From assembly GCA_946887025.1 (NCBI GenBank), contig CAMPJY010000116.1, forward strand, positions 1-8,576: DNA of 8,576 nucleotides, in the 5' to 3' direction. A program made the translations under genes and the position numbers. Shown here piece by piece: positions 1 to 5,865 of this stretch. The stretch is from an uncultured Salinimicrobium sp. (GTDB lineage: Bacteria > Bacteroidota > Bacteroidia > Flavobacteriales > Flavobacteriaceae). Each line of letters starts with the position of its first letter. Positions within the stretch are counted from its first letter, which is position 1. Under the pieces are notes generated by a model. It was given only the letters and a program-made list of their open reading frames with translations. It did not search any database and had not been told where the DNA came from.

Positions 1-31
1 AGGCCCTGTTGCGGATGTCAGGGTTGGAGAC

Positions 32-49
32 GGCAATCTGGAGATTGCC
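32..49. repeat. Perfect palindrome, 8-bp arms (REP-like hairpin 1)
   Basis: The arms GGCAATCT (32-39) and AGATTGCC (42-49) are perfect reverse complements around a 2-nt GG centre. The core AATCTGGAGATT recurs in the palindrome at 58-81, so the two hairpins look like members of one repeat family. The flanking DNA is clearly more GC-rich than the genes nearby. I infer a REP-type extragenic palindrome; no transposase is visible in the window. Confidence 0.75.
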
Positions 50-57
50 ACCCCTCA

Positions 58-81
58 GGGCCAAATCTGGAGATTTGGCCC
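58..81. repeat. Perfect palindrome, 11-bp arms (REP-like hairpin 2)
   Basis: The arms GGGCCAAATCT (58-68) and AGATTTGGCCC (71-81) match perfectly around a GG centre, with the same ATCTGGAGAT core as the palindrome at 32-49. It is directly followed by a third, smaller inverted repeat, AGCAGC (82-87) and GCTGCT (91-96). No T-run follows on either strand, so this does not look like an intrinsic terminator. A RAYT-associated or other extragenic repeat is the likeliest reading. Confidence 0.75.
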
Positions 82-85
82 AGCA

Positions 86-155
86 GCTGTGCTGCTAATT
101 TCGCCCCTCCGCTGCGTTGCAAATCTCGTCCCTCCGCTGTTCCGCTGTGCTGCTA
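86..155. repeat. Interleaved direct repeats in GC-rich spacer
   Basis: Two short units are each repeated. GCTGTGCTGCTA occurs at 86-97 and again at 144-155. TCGCCCCTCCGCTG at 101-114 is repeated with one change at 126-139, and a third partial copy (TTCCGCTG) begins at 140. Together with the palindromes at 32-81 this fills most of the 254-nt gene-free stretch at the left edge. The stretch is probably one composite extragenic element whose left end lies outside the window. Confidence 0.65.
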
Positions 156-213
156 TTTCCACCAGCGTAGTCCCGCAGGGAAATTCTCTCAAAACAATAT
201 TATAAAAACTCTT

Positions 214-232
214 CAGAAATTTGTAATTTCTG
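214..232. promoter_or_regulatory. AT-rich 8+3+8 palindrome upstream of the YciO-family gene
   Basis: CAGAAATT (214-221) and AATTTCTG (225-232) are perfect inverted arms around TGT, 22 nt before the ATG at 255. The left arm runs into GAAATTTG (216-223), one mismatch from the Bacteroidota -7 consensus TAnnTTTG. The site could therefore be an operator over a promoter or a small 5'-leader hairpin. No -33 TTG is evident at the right distance, so the promoter part is weak. Confidence 0.35.
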
Positions 233-254
233 CCTTCACTTAAAATTCAGAGAA

Positions 255-875
255 ATGGCAGAACTGATCAGAATTTACGAAGAAAATCCCAGCCCTAAAT
301 TGATAAAAAAGGTAGTGGACGTCCTGAGGGCCGGCGGGCTGATAATCTATCCCACCGATACCGTCTACGGACTTGGCTGCGACATCACCAATACCAGCGC
401 TCTGGAAAAGATCGCACAGATACGGGGGGTCAAACTCGAAAAGGCCAACTTTTCCTTTATCTGTGAAAATCTGAGCAATCTTTCTGATTATGTAAGGCAG
501 ATCGACACCCAAACCTTTAAAATACTGAAGCGCAACCTTCCCGGCCCCTACACCTTCATCCTTCCGGGAAACAACAACCTGCCAAGCGTTTTCAAGAAAA
601 AGAAAACCGTGGGCATCAGGGTTCCCGACAATAATATCTGCCGGGCCATAGTTGCGGAACTTGGAAATCCCATCGTATCCACCTCCATCAAGGATGACGA
701 TGAGGTAGTGGAATACACCACGGATCCCGAACTTATCCACGAGAAATGGAATAATCTGGTGGATATAGTGATCGACGGGGGTTACGGTGATAACATCCCT
801 TCCACGGTCATTGATCTTACTTCCTTTGAGCCCGAGGTGGTACGCGAAGGAAAAGGAAGCGTGGATATCTTCTGA
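255..875 (+). CDS. YciO/YrdC (Sua5) domain protein, YciO-type; putative threonylcarbamoyl-AMP synthase relative
   Basis: This 206-residue protein is a single YrdC-like domain. The N-terminal signature YPTDTVYGLGCD (residues 32-43), LPGPYTFILP (95-104), the STS strand (142-144) and STVIDL (183-188) place it in the Sua5/TsaC/YciO superfamily, whose TsaC/Sua5 members make threonylcarbamoyl-AMP from threonine, bicarbonate and ATP for tRNA t6A. Details favour the YciO branch. The segment after the signature reads IRGVKLEKANFSFIC (56-70) rather than the KxR-type motif of TsaC. The SxN motif is also lost, because STSIK (142-146) has lysine where TsaC has asparagine. YciO proteins are reported to have at most weak TC-AMP synthase activity, so the biological role is uncertain. 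The ATG at 255 gives the length expected for flavobacterial homologues and there is no strong Shine-Dalgarno. The gene stands alone, convergent with the peptidase gene to its right. Confidence 0.9.
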   Translation: MAELIRIYEENPSPKLIKKVVDVLRAGGLIIYPTDTVYGLGCDITNTSALEKIAQIRGVKLEKANFSFICENLSNLSDYVRQIDTQTFKILKRNLPGPYTFILPGNNNLPSVFKKKKTVGIRVPDNNICRAIVAELGNPIVSTSIKDDDEVVEYTTDPELIHEKWNNLVDIVIDGGYGDNIPSTVIDLTSFEPEVVREGKGSVDIF

Positions 876-890
876 ATGGCTCAACTCCTG

Positions 891-1017
891 ACCAGCTCCC
901 AGTCTCCCTCGTATATTACTCGCCATCAACCCGCTATAAACAGGCTATACACCCGCCTCCACACGGCTTTGCTGCCTGTTGATAGCCTGTTAATAGCCTG
1001 TAGGACTGGGAGCTGGT
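891..1017. repeat. 127-bp nested inverted-repeat element (MITE- or REP-like) between convergent genes
   Basis: Perfect 14-bp arms ACCAGCTCCCAGTC (891-904) and GACTGGGAGCTGGT (1004-1017) enclose 99 nt. Inside lies a second perfect pair, AACAGGCTAT (939-948) against ATAGCCTGTT (982-991), so the whole segment can fold as a long interrupted hairpin. The right half also holds an 11-nt tandem repeat (974-1003). No obvious target-site duplication flanks the arms and no T-run follows. The position between two gene 3' ends is typical for extragenic repeats. A miniature transposable element or REP/BIME-like repeat is inferred; acting as a bidirectional terminator is possible but less likely. Confidence 0.6.
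974..1003. repeat. 11-nt tandem repeat, about 2.7 copies
   Basis: GCCTGTTGATA (974-984), GCCTGTTAATA (985-995) and the partial copy GCCTGTAG (996-1003) lie head to tail. Either of the first two ATAGCCTGT units can pair with AACAGGCTAT at 939-948, which gives alternative stem registers within the larger inverted repeat. Confidence 0.7.
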
Positions 1018-1074
1018 AGGGCCCTGGCATAGTTTTATACGGAAAGAAACAGCAGGCCGGGACCCTGGTGTAAT

Positions 1075-2193
1075 TTACTGCAGACTCCCATCCAGGATCT
1101 GTGGCAGTAAGCTCTGAAAGGCTTCATGTACTTCATCAGGGCTTAGGATGTGTCCTTTTTTCTGAGCACTTTCTGCCAGTTCGTAACCCAGTTCTGAAGC
1201 TGTCATCCGCTGATCCGGGGTGCCGTGATGCTGCGGATTATCCAGGGCGCAGTCCCCACTCTGGAAAAACAGGTTCATGAATTCTTCCACCCGTTTCCAA
1301 TTGTAGGTGGCACCCCTTTTATGGGTGAGGAAATATGCCGCAAAGAAATCTGCCTCCAGTTCTGTTTTGATCACCGGGGCGTTCAGGAAGGGCGATTCCC
1401 CATTGTACCAGGTGTCGGTATGGTTTATCTGGATCTGGTGGACCCACTCATGGGCCAGGATCCCGGTCCAGATGATCTCAGGGGCTATCCCGGTTTCGGA
1501 TAAGATCTGGACCAGCCCATCCCCAATGACTATCTGGTCCTTATGGTTGGTAAAACCATCCCCGGCGAGCAGGGGGGATTCCGGAAGAAAATCGGACTTT
1601 CGGTTGTTCTCTATGTATTGTTCCGCCATATCATAGGCATTTTCCCAGGACCTGTCATCGAAGGAGATGCTATAAAAATAACCTGCGAGCTTGTCCCTGT
1701 TGTCCAGGGTCTCGCTATGCTGGCCTTTAACTGATATTTCTCCCCTCATGCCCCAGAACCTTTCCAGCTCGCGGATGCGTTTTTCCATCAATCTGGTGTA
1801 TTCCCCATCCTTTCCGAAATACTGTTTATCAGTATCGTTCAGGGCTAGAGTACGGTTTAGTCTTATATAATTATCATACATCCCACCCGCTACCGGATCG
1901 GACATCAGCTGGTCCATATATTTTGTTACCAGCGGCGCCAAATCCGTTGGAAGACAGGCAGATGGGCTGTCATTCTGTAGGAATTGAGTTCTTAAATTTT
2001 CCACCAGCTGCTGTTCTTCTGTCTGAAGTTGCTGCTGGCTGCGGTAAGAATCTGAAAAGGAATCAGTGTTTTCCTTTTTGTTCACATTGGCTTTTTGATT
2101 TAAACTGCTGTAGCTTTCATCGATCTGGGGTTCTGTTTCGCAGGAAACAATAAGGAAAAAGCAGCTAAGTAGGATAAGTATTGGTTTTTTCAT
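1075..2193 (-). CDS. Putative zinc metallopeptidase lipoprotein (HExxH)
   Basis: I start this 372-residue protein at the ATG at 2193, because that gives a textbook lipoprotein leader: KK, a hydrophobic core, then lipobox IVSC with the acylated Cys at residue 18. The acidic stretch after it (ETEPQIDE) may influence surface export, as acidic residues do in Bacteroidota lipoproteins. Residues about 35-75 are polar and Gln/Asn-rich, likely a linker. The catalytic signature is HEWVH (248-252) with E249 as the presumed general base. ELEAD at 278-282 follows the ExxAD pattern and offers E278 as the third zinc ligand, as in gluzincins of M48-like layout. A later HGTPDQR (323-329) also resembles the C-terminal motif of such peptidases. 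I do not recognise a named family member and the substrate is unknown. A strong terminator separates it from the OmpA-domain gene upstream, so it probably has its own promoter in 2194-2336, where I see no convincing box. Confidence 0.75.
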   Translation of the reverse strand: MKKPILILLSCFFLIVSCETEPQIDESYSSLNQKANVNKKENTDSFSDSYRSQQQLQTEEQQLVENLRTQFLQNDSPSACLPTDLAPLVTKYMDQLMSDPVAGGMYDNYIRLNRTLALNDTDKQYFGKDGEYTRLMEKRIRELERFWGMRGEISVKGQHSETLDNRDKLAGYFYSISFDDRSWENAYDMAEQYIENNRKSDFLPESPLLAGDGFTNHKDQIVIGDGLVQILSETGIAPEIIWTGILAHEWVHQIQINHTDTWYNGESPFLNAPVIKTELEADFFAAYFLTHKRGATYNWKRVEEFMNLFFQSGDCALDNPQHHGTPDQRMTASELGYELAESAQKKGHILSPDEVHEAFQSLLPQILDGSLQ

Positions 2194-2336
2194 AATGCGG
2201 ATTTTCTTTTTGCCCATAAGGAGGTCATGGAGAGCAAAATAAGAAACCACACTTTTTCAAATGCTAAATATTTGATAATTAATGTGTTAAACTTGTAGGA
2301 AGAAGAATAACCGCCCTTAAGTTCAATAACTGGCAT

Positions 2337-2363
2337 AAAAAAACCCGGCGCTTGCCGGGTTTT
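2337..2363 (-). terminator. Intrinsic terminator of the OmpA-domain lipoprotein gene
   Basis: A perfect 10-bp stem, AAAACCCGGC (2340-2349) with GCCGGGTTTT (2354-2363), closes a 4-nt loop. On the minus strand it is followed by an unbroken run of T (complement of the A-run 2337-2343). It lies 23 nt past the stop codon of the gene ending at 2387. The flanking A/T runs are longer on the minus-strand exit side, so it is oriented for minus-strand transcripts. Confidence 0.93.
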
Positions 2364-2386
2364 AATAATTGGTATTGTAAGCAGAT

Positions 2387-3220
2387 TTATTCTGCTGATT
2401 TCATTCCTTCTTCGATAAGTCCGTAGAACTGATCAAGTTTAGGAAGGATAACGATTCTTGTTCTTCTGTTCTTTGCTCTTCCTTCAGCAGTTTCGTTAGT
2501 AGCCAGAGGCACATAGTGACTTCTACCGGCTGCAGTCATTCTTGCAGGCTCAACTCCGAACTCTTCCTGAAGTACTCTTACTACTGAAGTAGCACGTTTT
2601 ACAGAAAGATCCCAGTTGTCCTCAAGAACTGCGTTGCGGATTGGCACATTATCAGTATGTCCTTCTACCATGAATTCAATTTCAGGTCTGTTTTTCACCA
2701 CCTGGGCTACTTTTCCAAGAACTTCCTTAGCGCGTTCGGTCACGTTGTATTTCCCGCTGGCGAAAAGAAGTTTGTCAGAAATGGAAACATAAACCACTCC
2801 TTTTTCAACATTGATCTGGATATCCTCGTCGCTCATGTTACCAAGCACTCCTTTCAGGCTGGTCACAAGGGCAAGGGTTACAGAATCTTTTTTGTTGATG
2901 GCATCCTGCATACGCTGGATAGTAAGGTCTTTCTCTTTGATGCTTTCCAAAGAACGCTCAAGGTTTTCAGCTTCTTTTTTGGAAAGTGTAGCCAAATCAC
3001 CTACGTTATTCAGAAGGGCCGAGTTCTGGTTGTTCAAACGGCCGATAGTCTCATTCAATCTATCTTTGTCCTCAAGACAGGCGTTTAATTTGACCGTAGC
3101 AGTGTTTAACTGGTCCTGGGTTTCCTGTTGTAGGGCTTCAAGCTCAGCATACTTCTTCTGGGATACACAAGAAGAAAGCAGTAGGGCAGCTGTAGCCGTA
3201 AAAAGCATGATTTTCTTCAT
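2387..3220 (-). CDS. OmpA-domain (OmpA/MotB-type peptidoglycan-binding) lipoprotein with coiled coil
   Basis: The protein has 277 residues. Its leader ends in LSSC, with the lipidated Cys at 18, so the mature protein should be anchored in the outer membrane and face the periplasm. Residues about 22-115 are rich in E, K, Q, L and N with heptad-like spacing, indicating a long coiled coil. The C-terminal OmpA-like domain spans about 145-260 and carries the hallmark EGHTDNVPI (186-194), the S-x-x-RA helix (206-210) and NRRTRIVI (251-258). In this family D190 and an arginine of the last motif bind the diaminopimelate of peptidoglycan. There is no beta-barrel, so this is Pal- or MotB-like in design rather than a true OmpA porin. 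The likely role is tethering the outer membrane to the cell wall. A candidate promoter lies just upstream and a strong terminator just downstream, so it is probably transcribed largely alone. Confidence 0.9.
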   Translation of the reverse strand: MKKIMLFTATAALLLSSCVSQKKYAELEALQQETQDQLNTATVKLNACLEDKDRLNETIGRLNNQNSALLNNVGDLATLSKKEAENLERSLESIKEKDLTIQRMQDAINKKDSVTLALVTSLKGVLGNMSDEDIQINVEKGVVYVSISDKLLFASGKYNVTERAKEVLGKVAQVVKNRPEIEFMVEGHTDNVPIRNAVLEDNWDLSVKRATSVVRVLQEEFGVEPARMTAAGRSHYVPLATNETAEGRAKNRRTRIVILPKLDQFYGLIEEGMKSAE

Positions 3221-3260
3221 AATCTGGATTATTATAAATTTAATTTTTGTTAGATGGATT

Positions 3261-3268
3261 CAAAAATA
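3261..3268 (-). promoter_or_regulatory. Candidate Bacteroidota -7 box for the OmpA-domain gene
   Basis: On the minus strand the sequence reads TATTTTTG, a full match to the Bacteroidota consensus TAnnTTTG. It sits 40 nt before the ATG at 3220, leaving an A/T-rich leader of roughly 35 nt, as is usual for well-expressed genes in this phylum. The -33 element is poor: TAG instead of TTG at about the expected distance. The gap to the upstream gene is 72 nt. Confidence 0.4.
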
Positions 3269-3292
3269 CAAAATCTTGTGGGATGGCCTATT

Positions 3293-4300
3293 TTAAAACG
3301 AATTTTTATTTAATTCCCAATAGCTTTTCCGGCCTTTTCCATAAAATTCAAAGAGAATGGACTTTACCTGATAATAATATTTTTTCTGTGGAAGCTGTTG
3401 TCTTTTTTTTAGCATTTTTCCCAGATAAGAATAAAAACTGAAATGCGCTTTTATGATGGCCAGGGTATGGGATAGGCGGAACTGTAAGAAGAACTTTACA
3501 CCAGCGACCCCGTCGAGGATCAGGCGGGAGAAAATAAGGAACCAGACCCTCCTTCCTGCGGCATTTTTCACCAGGGAAAACAGGCTGTTTCGGAAATTGA
3601 AAAATGTCTTGCGCGGATTCATGCTGTCCAAAGTGGCACCGCCTAAATGGTAGATCACTGAACTTCCTATATACATGATGTCGCGGTTGAGATTAAAGAG
3701 CCGCCAGCAGAGGTCGATCTCTTCCTGATGGGCAAAATAATCCTCATCCAGTCCTCCGGCGCGGTAGAAATCCTCCTTGCGTATAGCCAGACAGGCTCCA
3801 CTGGCCCAGAAGATCCTGGTCCTGTCATTGTACTGCCCCTCATCCTTTTCGATGCTGTCGAAGATTCTTCCACGACAGTAGGGGTAGGCAAACATATCTA
3901 TATATCCTCCCGCAGCCCCTGCGTATTCGAACTGGTCCCTTTTTCGGTAGTCCAGGATCTTTGGCTGGACTGCCGCCGTATTGGGGTGCTGTTCGAATTC
4001 CTGTATTATAGGACGCAGCCAGTTGGGAGTCACCTCCACGTCGCTGTTGAGGAGGATGAAGACATCCTCCTCCAGGTGCCGCAGCGCATCGTTGTAGCCT
4101 TTGGCGTAGCCCCCGTTAACTTCATTTCGGATGAGGGACACCTCGGGGTATTGCGAAGTAACAAAGGCTATGGAATCATCGGTGGAAGCATTATCGGCGA
4201 CGTACACCCTGGCTTCTTTGGAATATTGGGTAACCGAGGGAAGAAATTTTTCCAGCAGGGCTTTTCCGTTCCAGTTAAGTATGACTACGGCTATTCTCAC
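3293..4300 (-). CDS. Family 2 glycosyltransferase (GT-A fold, rhamnosyltransferase-like)
   Basis: This 335-residue enzyme should transfer a sugar from a nucleotide donor to a surface glycan acceptor; neither sugar can be named. It opens with MRIAVVILNWNG, the GT2 first beta strand. ADNASTDDS (35-43) follows, then NEVNGGYAKGYN (59-70) and the metal/nucleotide DxD-type motif NSDVE (85-89). FWASGACLAIRK (164-175) and DYFAHQEEIDLCWR (187-200) hold the presumed catalytic acidic residues E193, E194 and D196, as in the dTDP-rhamnosyltransferase-like subgroup. After about residue 230 a basic and hydrophobic tail (segment about 252-273) could bind the inner face of the membrane. The start is a GTG at 4300; no ATG lies nearby and the family N-terminus begins exactly there. 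It follows the nuclease-fold gene by 42 nt on the same strand and may be co-transcribed with it, although a functional link is not evident. Confidence 0.9.
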   Translation of the reverse strand: MRIAVVILNWNGKALLEKFLPSVTQYSKEARVYVADNASTDDSIAFVTSQYPEVSLIRNEVNGGYAKGYNDALRHLEEDVFILLNSDVEVTPNWLRPIIQEFEQHPNTAAVQPKILDYRKRDQFEYAGAAGGYIDMFAYPYCRGRIFDSIEKDEGQYNDRTRIFWASGACLAIRKEDFYRAGGLDEDYFAHQEEIDLCWRLFNLNRDIMYIGSSVIYHLGGATLDSMNPRKTFFNFRNSLFSLVKNAAGRRVWFLIFSRLILDGVAGVKFFLQFRLSHTLAIIKAHFSFYSYLGKMLKKRQQLPQKKYYYQVKSILFEFYGKGRKSYWELNKNSF

Positions 4301-4342
4301 GACTGCAAATTAAGGGAAATAATAATAGTGGAAAACATGAGG

Positions 4343-4786
4343 TCAATTCCATTCAGGCAGGTCGGGCAGGAAATGATATTTTTCCTGTTCATAATCCATC
4401 TGGCAGTAATAGTGCTGCAGACCATTGGTCACCATGAGGTACTTCGCCTTCAGGGAAAGATTGTAGCGCGCTATCTGGTCAAAGGTTTCCTGGGTAATGG
4501 GTACTGAGGCGGCCTTGCATTCCACCACCAGGTGGATGGAGCCATCGGGATTGTAAACCAGCAGATCGTAGCGTTTCAGCAGCTTGTTCACCTTCAGCTG
4601 TTTTTCAACATTCAGAAGGCTCTGCGGCATTTTCTTCTCTGTCAGCAGGAAATTCACCACATGCTGGCGCACCCATTCCTCGGGGGTCAGGATGACAAAC
4701 TTTTTCCGGAGCACATCAAAAACGGCAATTTTATTTTCGCTATTTTTGAACCGAAAGCTATACCTGGGGAAATTCAATGCGTGCAT
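4343..4786 (-). CDS. Standalone HsdR N-terminal-type (PD-(D/E)xK nuclease fold) protein
   Basis: The 147-residue protein matches the small 'type I restriction enzyme R protein N-terminal domain' family. It shows LTPEEWVRQHVVNFL (33-47), E61 in the segment LLNVEKQL, KRYDLLVY (71-78) with D74, and VVECKA (87-92) with E89 and K91. The sequence then continues as TFDQIARYN (101-109) and LMVTNGL (117-123). E61, D74, E89 and K91 are placed as the active site of a PD-(D/E)xK nuclease, so catalysis is possible. No HsdR helicase motor, HsdM or HsdS is present, and the protein ends where the domain ends. It is therefore not a working type I restriction system here. It is transcribed divergently from holA, an arrangement I recall as common in flavobacteria, which hints at a housekeeping DNA-related role. 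The ATG at 4786 is the only reasonable start. Confidence 0.8.
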   Translation of the reverse strand: MHALNFPRYSFRFKNSENKIAVFDVLRKKFVILTPEEWVRQHVVNFLLTEKKMPQSLLNVEKQLKVNKLLKRYDLLVYNPDGSIHLVVECKAASVPITQETFDQIARYNLSLKAKYLMVTNGLQHYYCQMDYEQEKYHFLPDLPEWN

Positions 4787-4790
4787 GGGC

Positions 4791-4809
4791 CAAAAATAGG
4801 TTATTTTTC
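4791..4809. promoter_or_regulatory. Divergent promoter candidate between the nuclease-fold gene and holA
   Basis: CAAAAATA at 4791-4798 reads TATTTTTG on the minus strand, a full TAnnTTTG match only 4 nt before the ATG at 4786. TATTTTTC at 4802-4809 is a one-mismatch match on the plus strand, about 50 nt before holA. The two boxes form an inverted repeat, AAAAATA-GGT-TATTTTT (4792-4808). A perfect 10-bp palindrome, TTCCCGGGAA, follows at 4821-4830. Neither box has a clear -33 TTG, so the assignment is tentative. Confidence 0.35.
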
Positions 4810-4858
4810 AGAAGAAAGGATTCCCGGGAAAGCAAAAATCAGGACGTATCAGAGTTTA

Positions 4859-5863
4859 ATGGACGAAGTTAAGAATATCGCGGCAGCCATACAGAAAGGG
4901 GATGTGAAACCCATTTATTTCCTGATGGGGGAGGAGCCTTATTTTATCGACAGGATCGCCGAATTTATTGAGGAGAACCTGCTGCAGGAGGAAGAGAAGG
5001 GGTTTAATCAGATGGTCCTTTACGGACGCGATGTGAGTATTGAGGATATAGTGGGCAATGCCAAGCGTTTCCCCATGATGGCGGAGCGGCAGCTGGTGAT
5101 CGTGAAGGAAGCCCAGGAGCTCTCAAGAACCATAGAAAAACTGGCAGACTATGCCGAAAACCCGCAGCCTTCCACCGTTCTGGTGATGTGCTATAAGTAC
5201 AAGAAGATCGATAAAAGGAAGAAGCTGTACAAGGCTGTGGCCAAGTCGGGGCTGATCTTTGAGAGCAAACCACTTTACGAGAACAAGGTCGGGGACTGGA
5301 TTCGGCAGGAACTGAAAGCCAGGAATTACGAGATTGCCCCCAAGGCGGCGCTGATGCTGGTGGAGTTCCTGGGAACGGATTTGGGCAAAATAGACAATGA
5401 ACTTCAGAAGCTCCAGCTTATTTGTCCTAAGGGAACCACGATAACTCCCGAGATCATTGAAGAGAACATCGGGATCAGCAAGGATTTCAACAACTTTGAA
5501 TTGCGGAAAGCCATTGGGGAGAAGGATAGCCTGAAAGCACATCGCATCATCAACTATTTTTCGCAGAACCCCAAGGACAATCCCATGGTGCTTACGGTGT
5601 CTCTGCTATTCAGCTTTTTTTCGCAACTGCTGCAGTACCACGGGCTGAACGACCAGTCCAAGGGCAATGTGGCAAAAGTCTTAAAGGTAAATCCGTTCTT
5701 TGTGAACGATTATACGATTGCGGCAAGAAATTATCCGATGAAGAAGGTGAGTCAGGTGATCTCGCTCCTGCGGGAGGCTGACGTGAAAAGTAAAGGCGTA
5801 GGGGCTGCCAACGTTCCACAGGGGGATCTTTTAAAAGAACTCCTGGTAAAAGTGATGAATTAA
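4859..5863 (+). CDS. holA: DNA polymerase III subunit delta
   Basis: This 334-residue protein is the delta subunit of the clamp loader, which opens the beta sliding clamp and loads it on primed DNA with the tau/gamma and delta-prime subunits. The N-terminal domain shows KPIYFLMGEEPYFIDRI (17-33), the degenerate P-loop region typical of delta, and RFPMMAERQLVIVKEAQEL (70-88), which matches the clamp-contacting region. The middle carries STVLVMCYKYKKIDKRKKLYK (105-125 region). The C-terminal collar helices include LGTDLGKIDNELQKL (171-185). The open frame extends far upstream, but that part lies antisense to the divergent gene. The ATG at 4859 gives the usual flavobacterial N-terminus and length. 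menA starts 2 nt after the stop, so the two are almost certainly co-transcribed. Confidence 0.93.
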   Translation: MDEVKNIAAAIQKGDVKPIYFLMGEEPYFIDRIAEFIEENLLQEEEKGFNQMVLYGRDVSIEDIVGNAKRFPMMAERQLVIVKEAQELSRTIEKLADYAENPQPSTVLVMCYKYKKIDKRKKLYKAVAKSGLIFESKPLYENKVGDWIRQELKARNYEIAPKAALMLVEFLGTDLGKIDNELQKLQLICPKGTTITPEIIEENIGISKDFNNFELRKAIGEKDSLKAHRIINYFSQNPKDNPMVLTVSLLFSFFSQLLQYHGLNDQSKGNVAKVLKVNPFFVNDYTIAARNYPMKKVSQVISLLREADVKSKGVGAANVPQGDLLKELLVKVMN

Positions 5864-5865
5864 CT

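Noticed and set aside
1..243. Plus-strand frame open from the window edge to the TAA at 241-243 (about 80 codons).
   Set aside because: The translation is Cys/Pro/Arg-rich and compositionally odd, resembles no known domain, and coincides with the palindromes and direct repeats, which explain the missing stops through high GC content.
240..929. A 229-codon minus-strand open frame over the YciO-family gene.
   Set aside because: It is antisense to a clearly conserved protein and its translation shows no recognisable domain; it is a shadow frame.
891..1017. Reading the inverted repeat as an intrinsic terminator for the flanking convergent genes.
   Set aside because: The arms are 99 nt apart and no T-run follows on either strand, unlike the real terminator at 2337-2363.
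2194..2250. A 19-residue N-terminal extension of the metallopeptidase lipoprotein.
   Set aside because: It would place charged residues before the leader; starting at 2193 gives a normal lipoprotein signal peptide with the Cys at residue 18.
3728..4507. A 259-codon plus-strand open frame over the glycosyltransferase and nuclease-fold genes.
   Set aside because: It spans two well-supported genes on the other strand and their gap, and the translation lacks family features.
4741..4748. A plus-strand TATTTTTG, a full TAnnTTTG match, about 110 nt before holA.
   Set aside because: It lies inside the coding region of the nuclease-fold gene, has no TTG at the -33 distance, and such AT-rich octamers are expected by chance.
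4343..4786. A type I restriction-modification or defence system.
   Set aside because: Only the HsdR N-terminal-like domain is present; no helicase motor, methylase or specificity subunit lies in the window, and the neighbours are housekeeping genes.
4532..4858. A 109-residue N-terminal extension of holA in the same frame.
   Set aside because: The extension lies antisense to the divergent HsdR-N-type gene, and the ATG at 4859 gives the family N-terminus and length.
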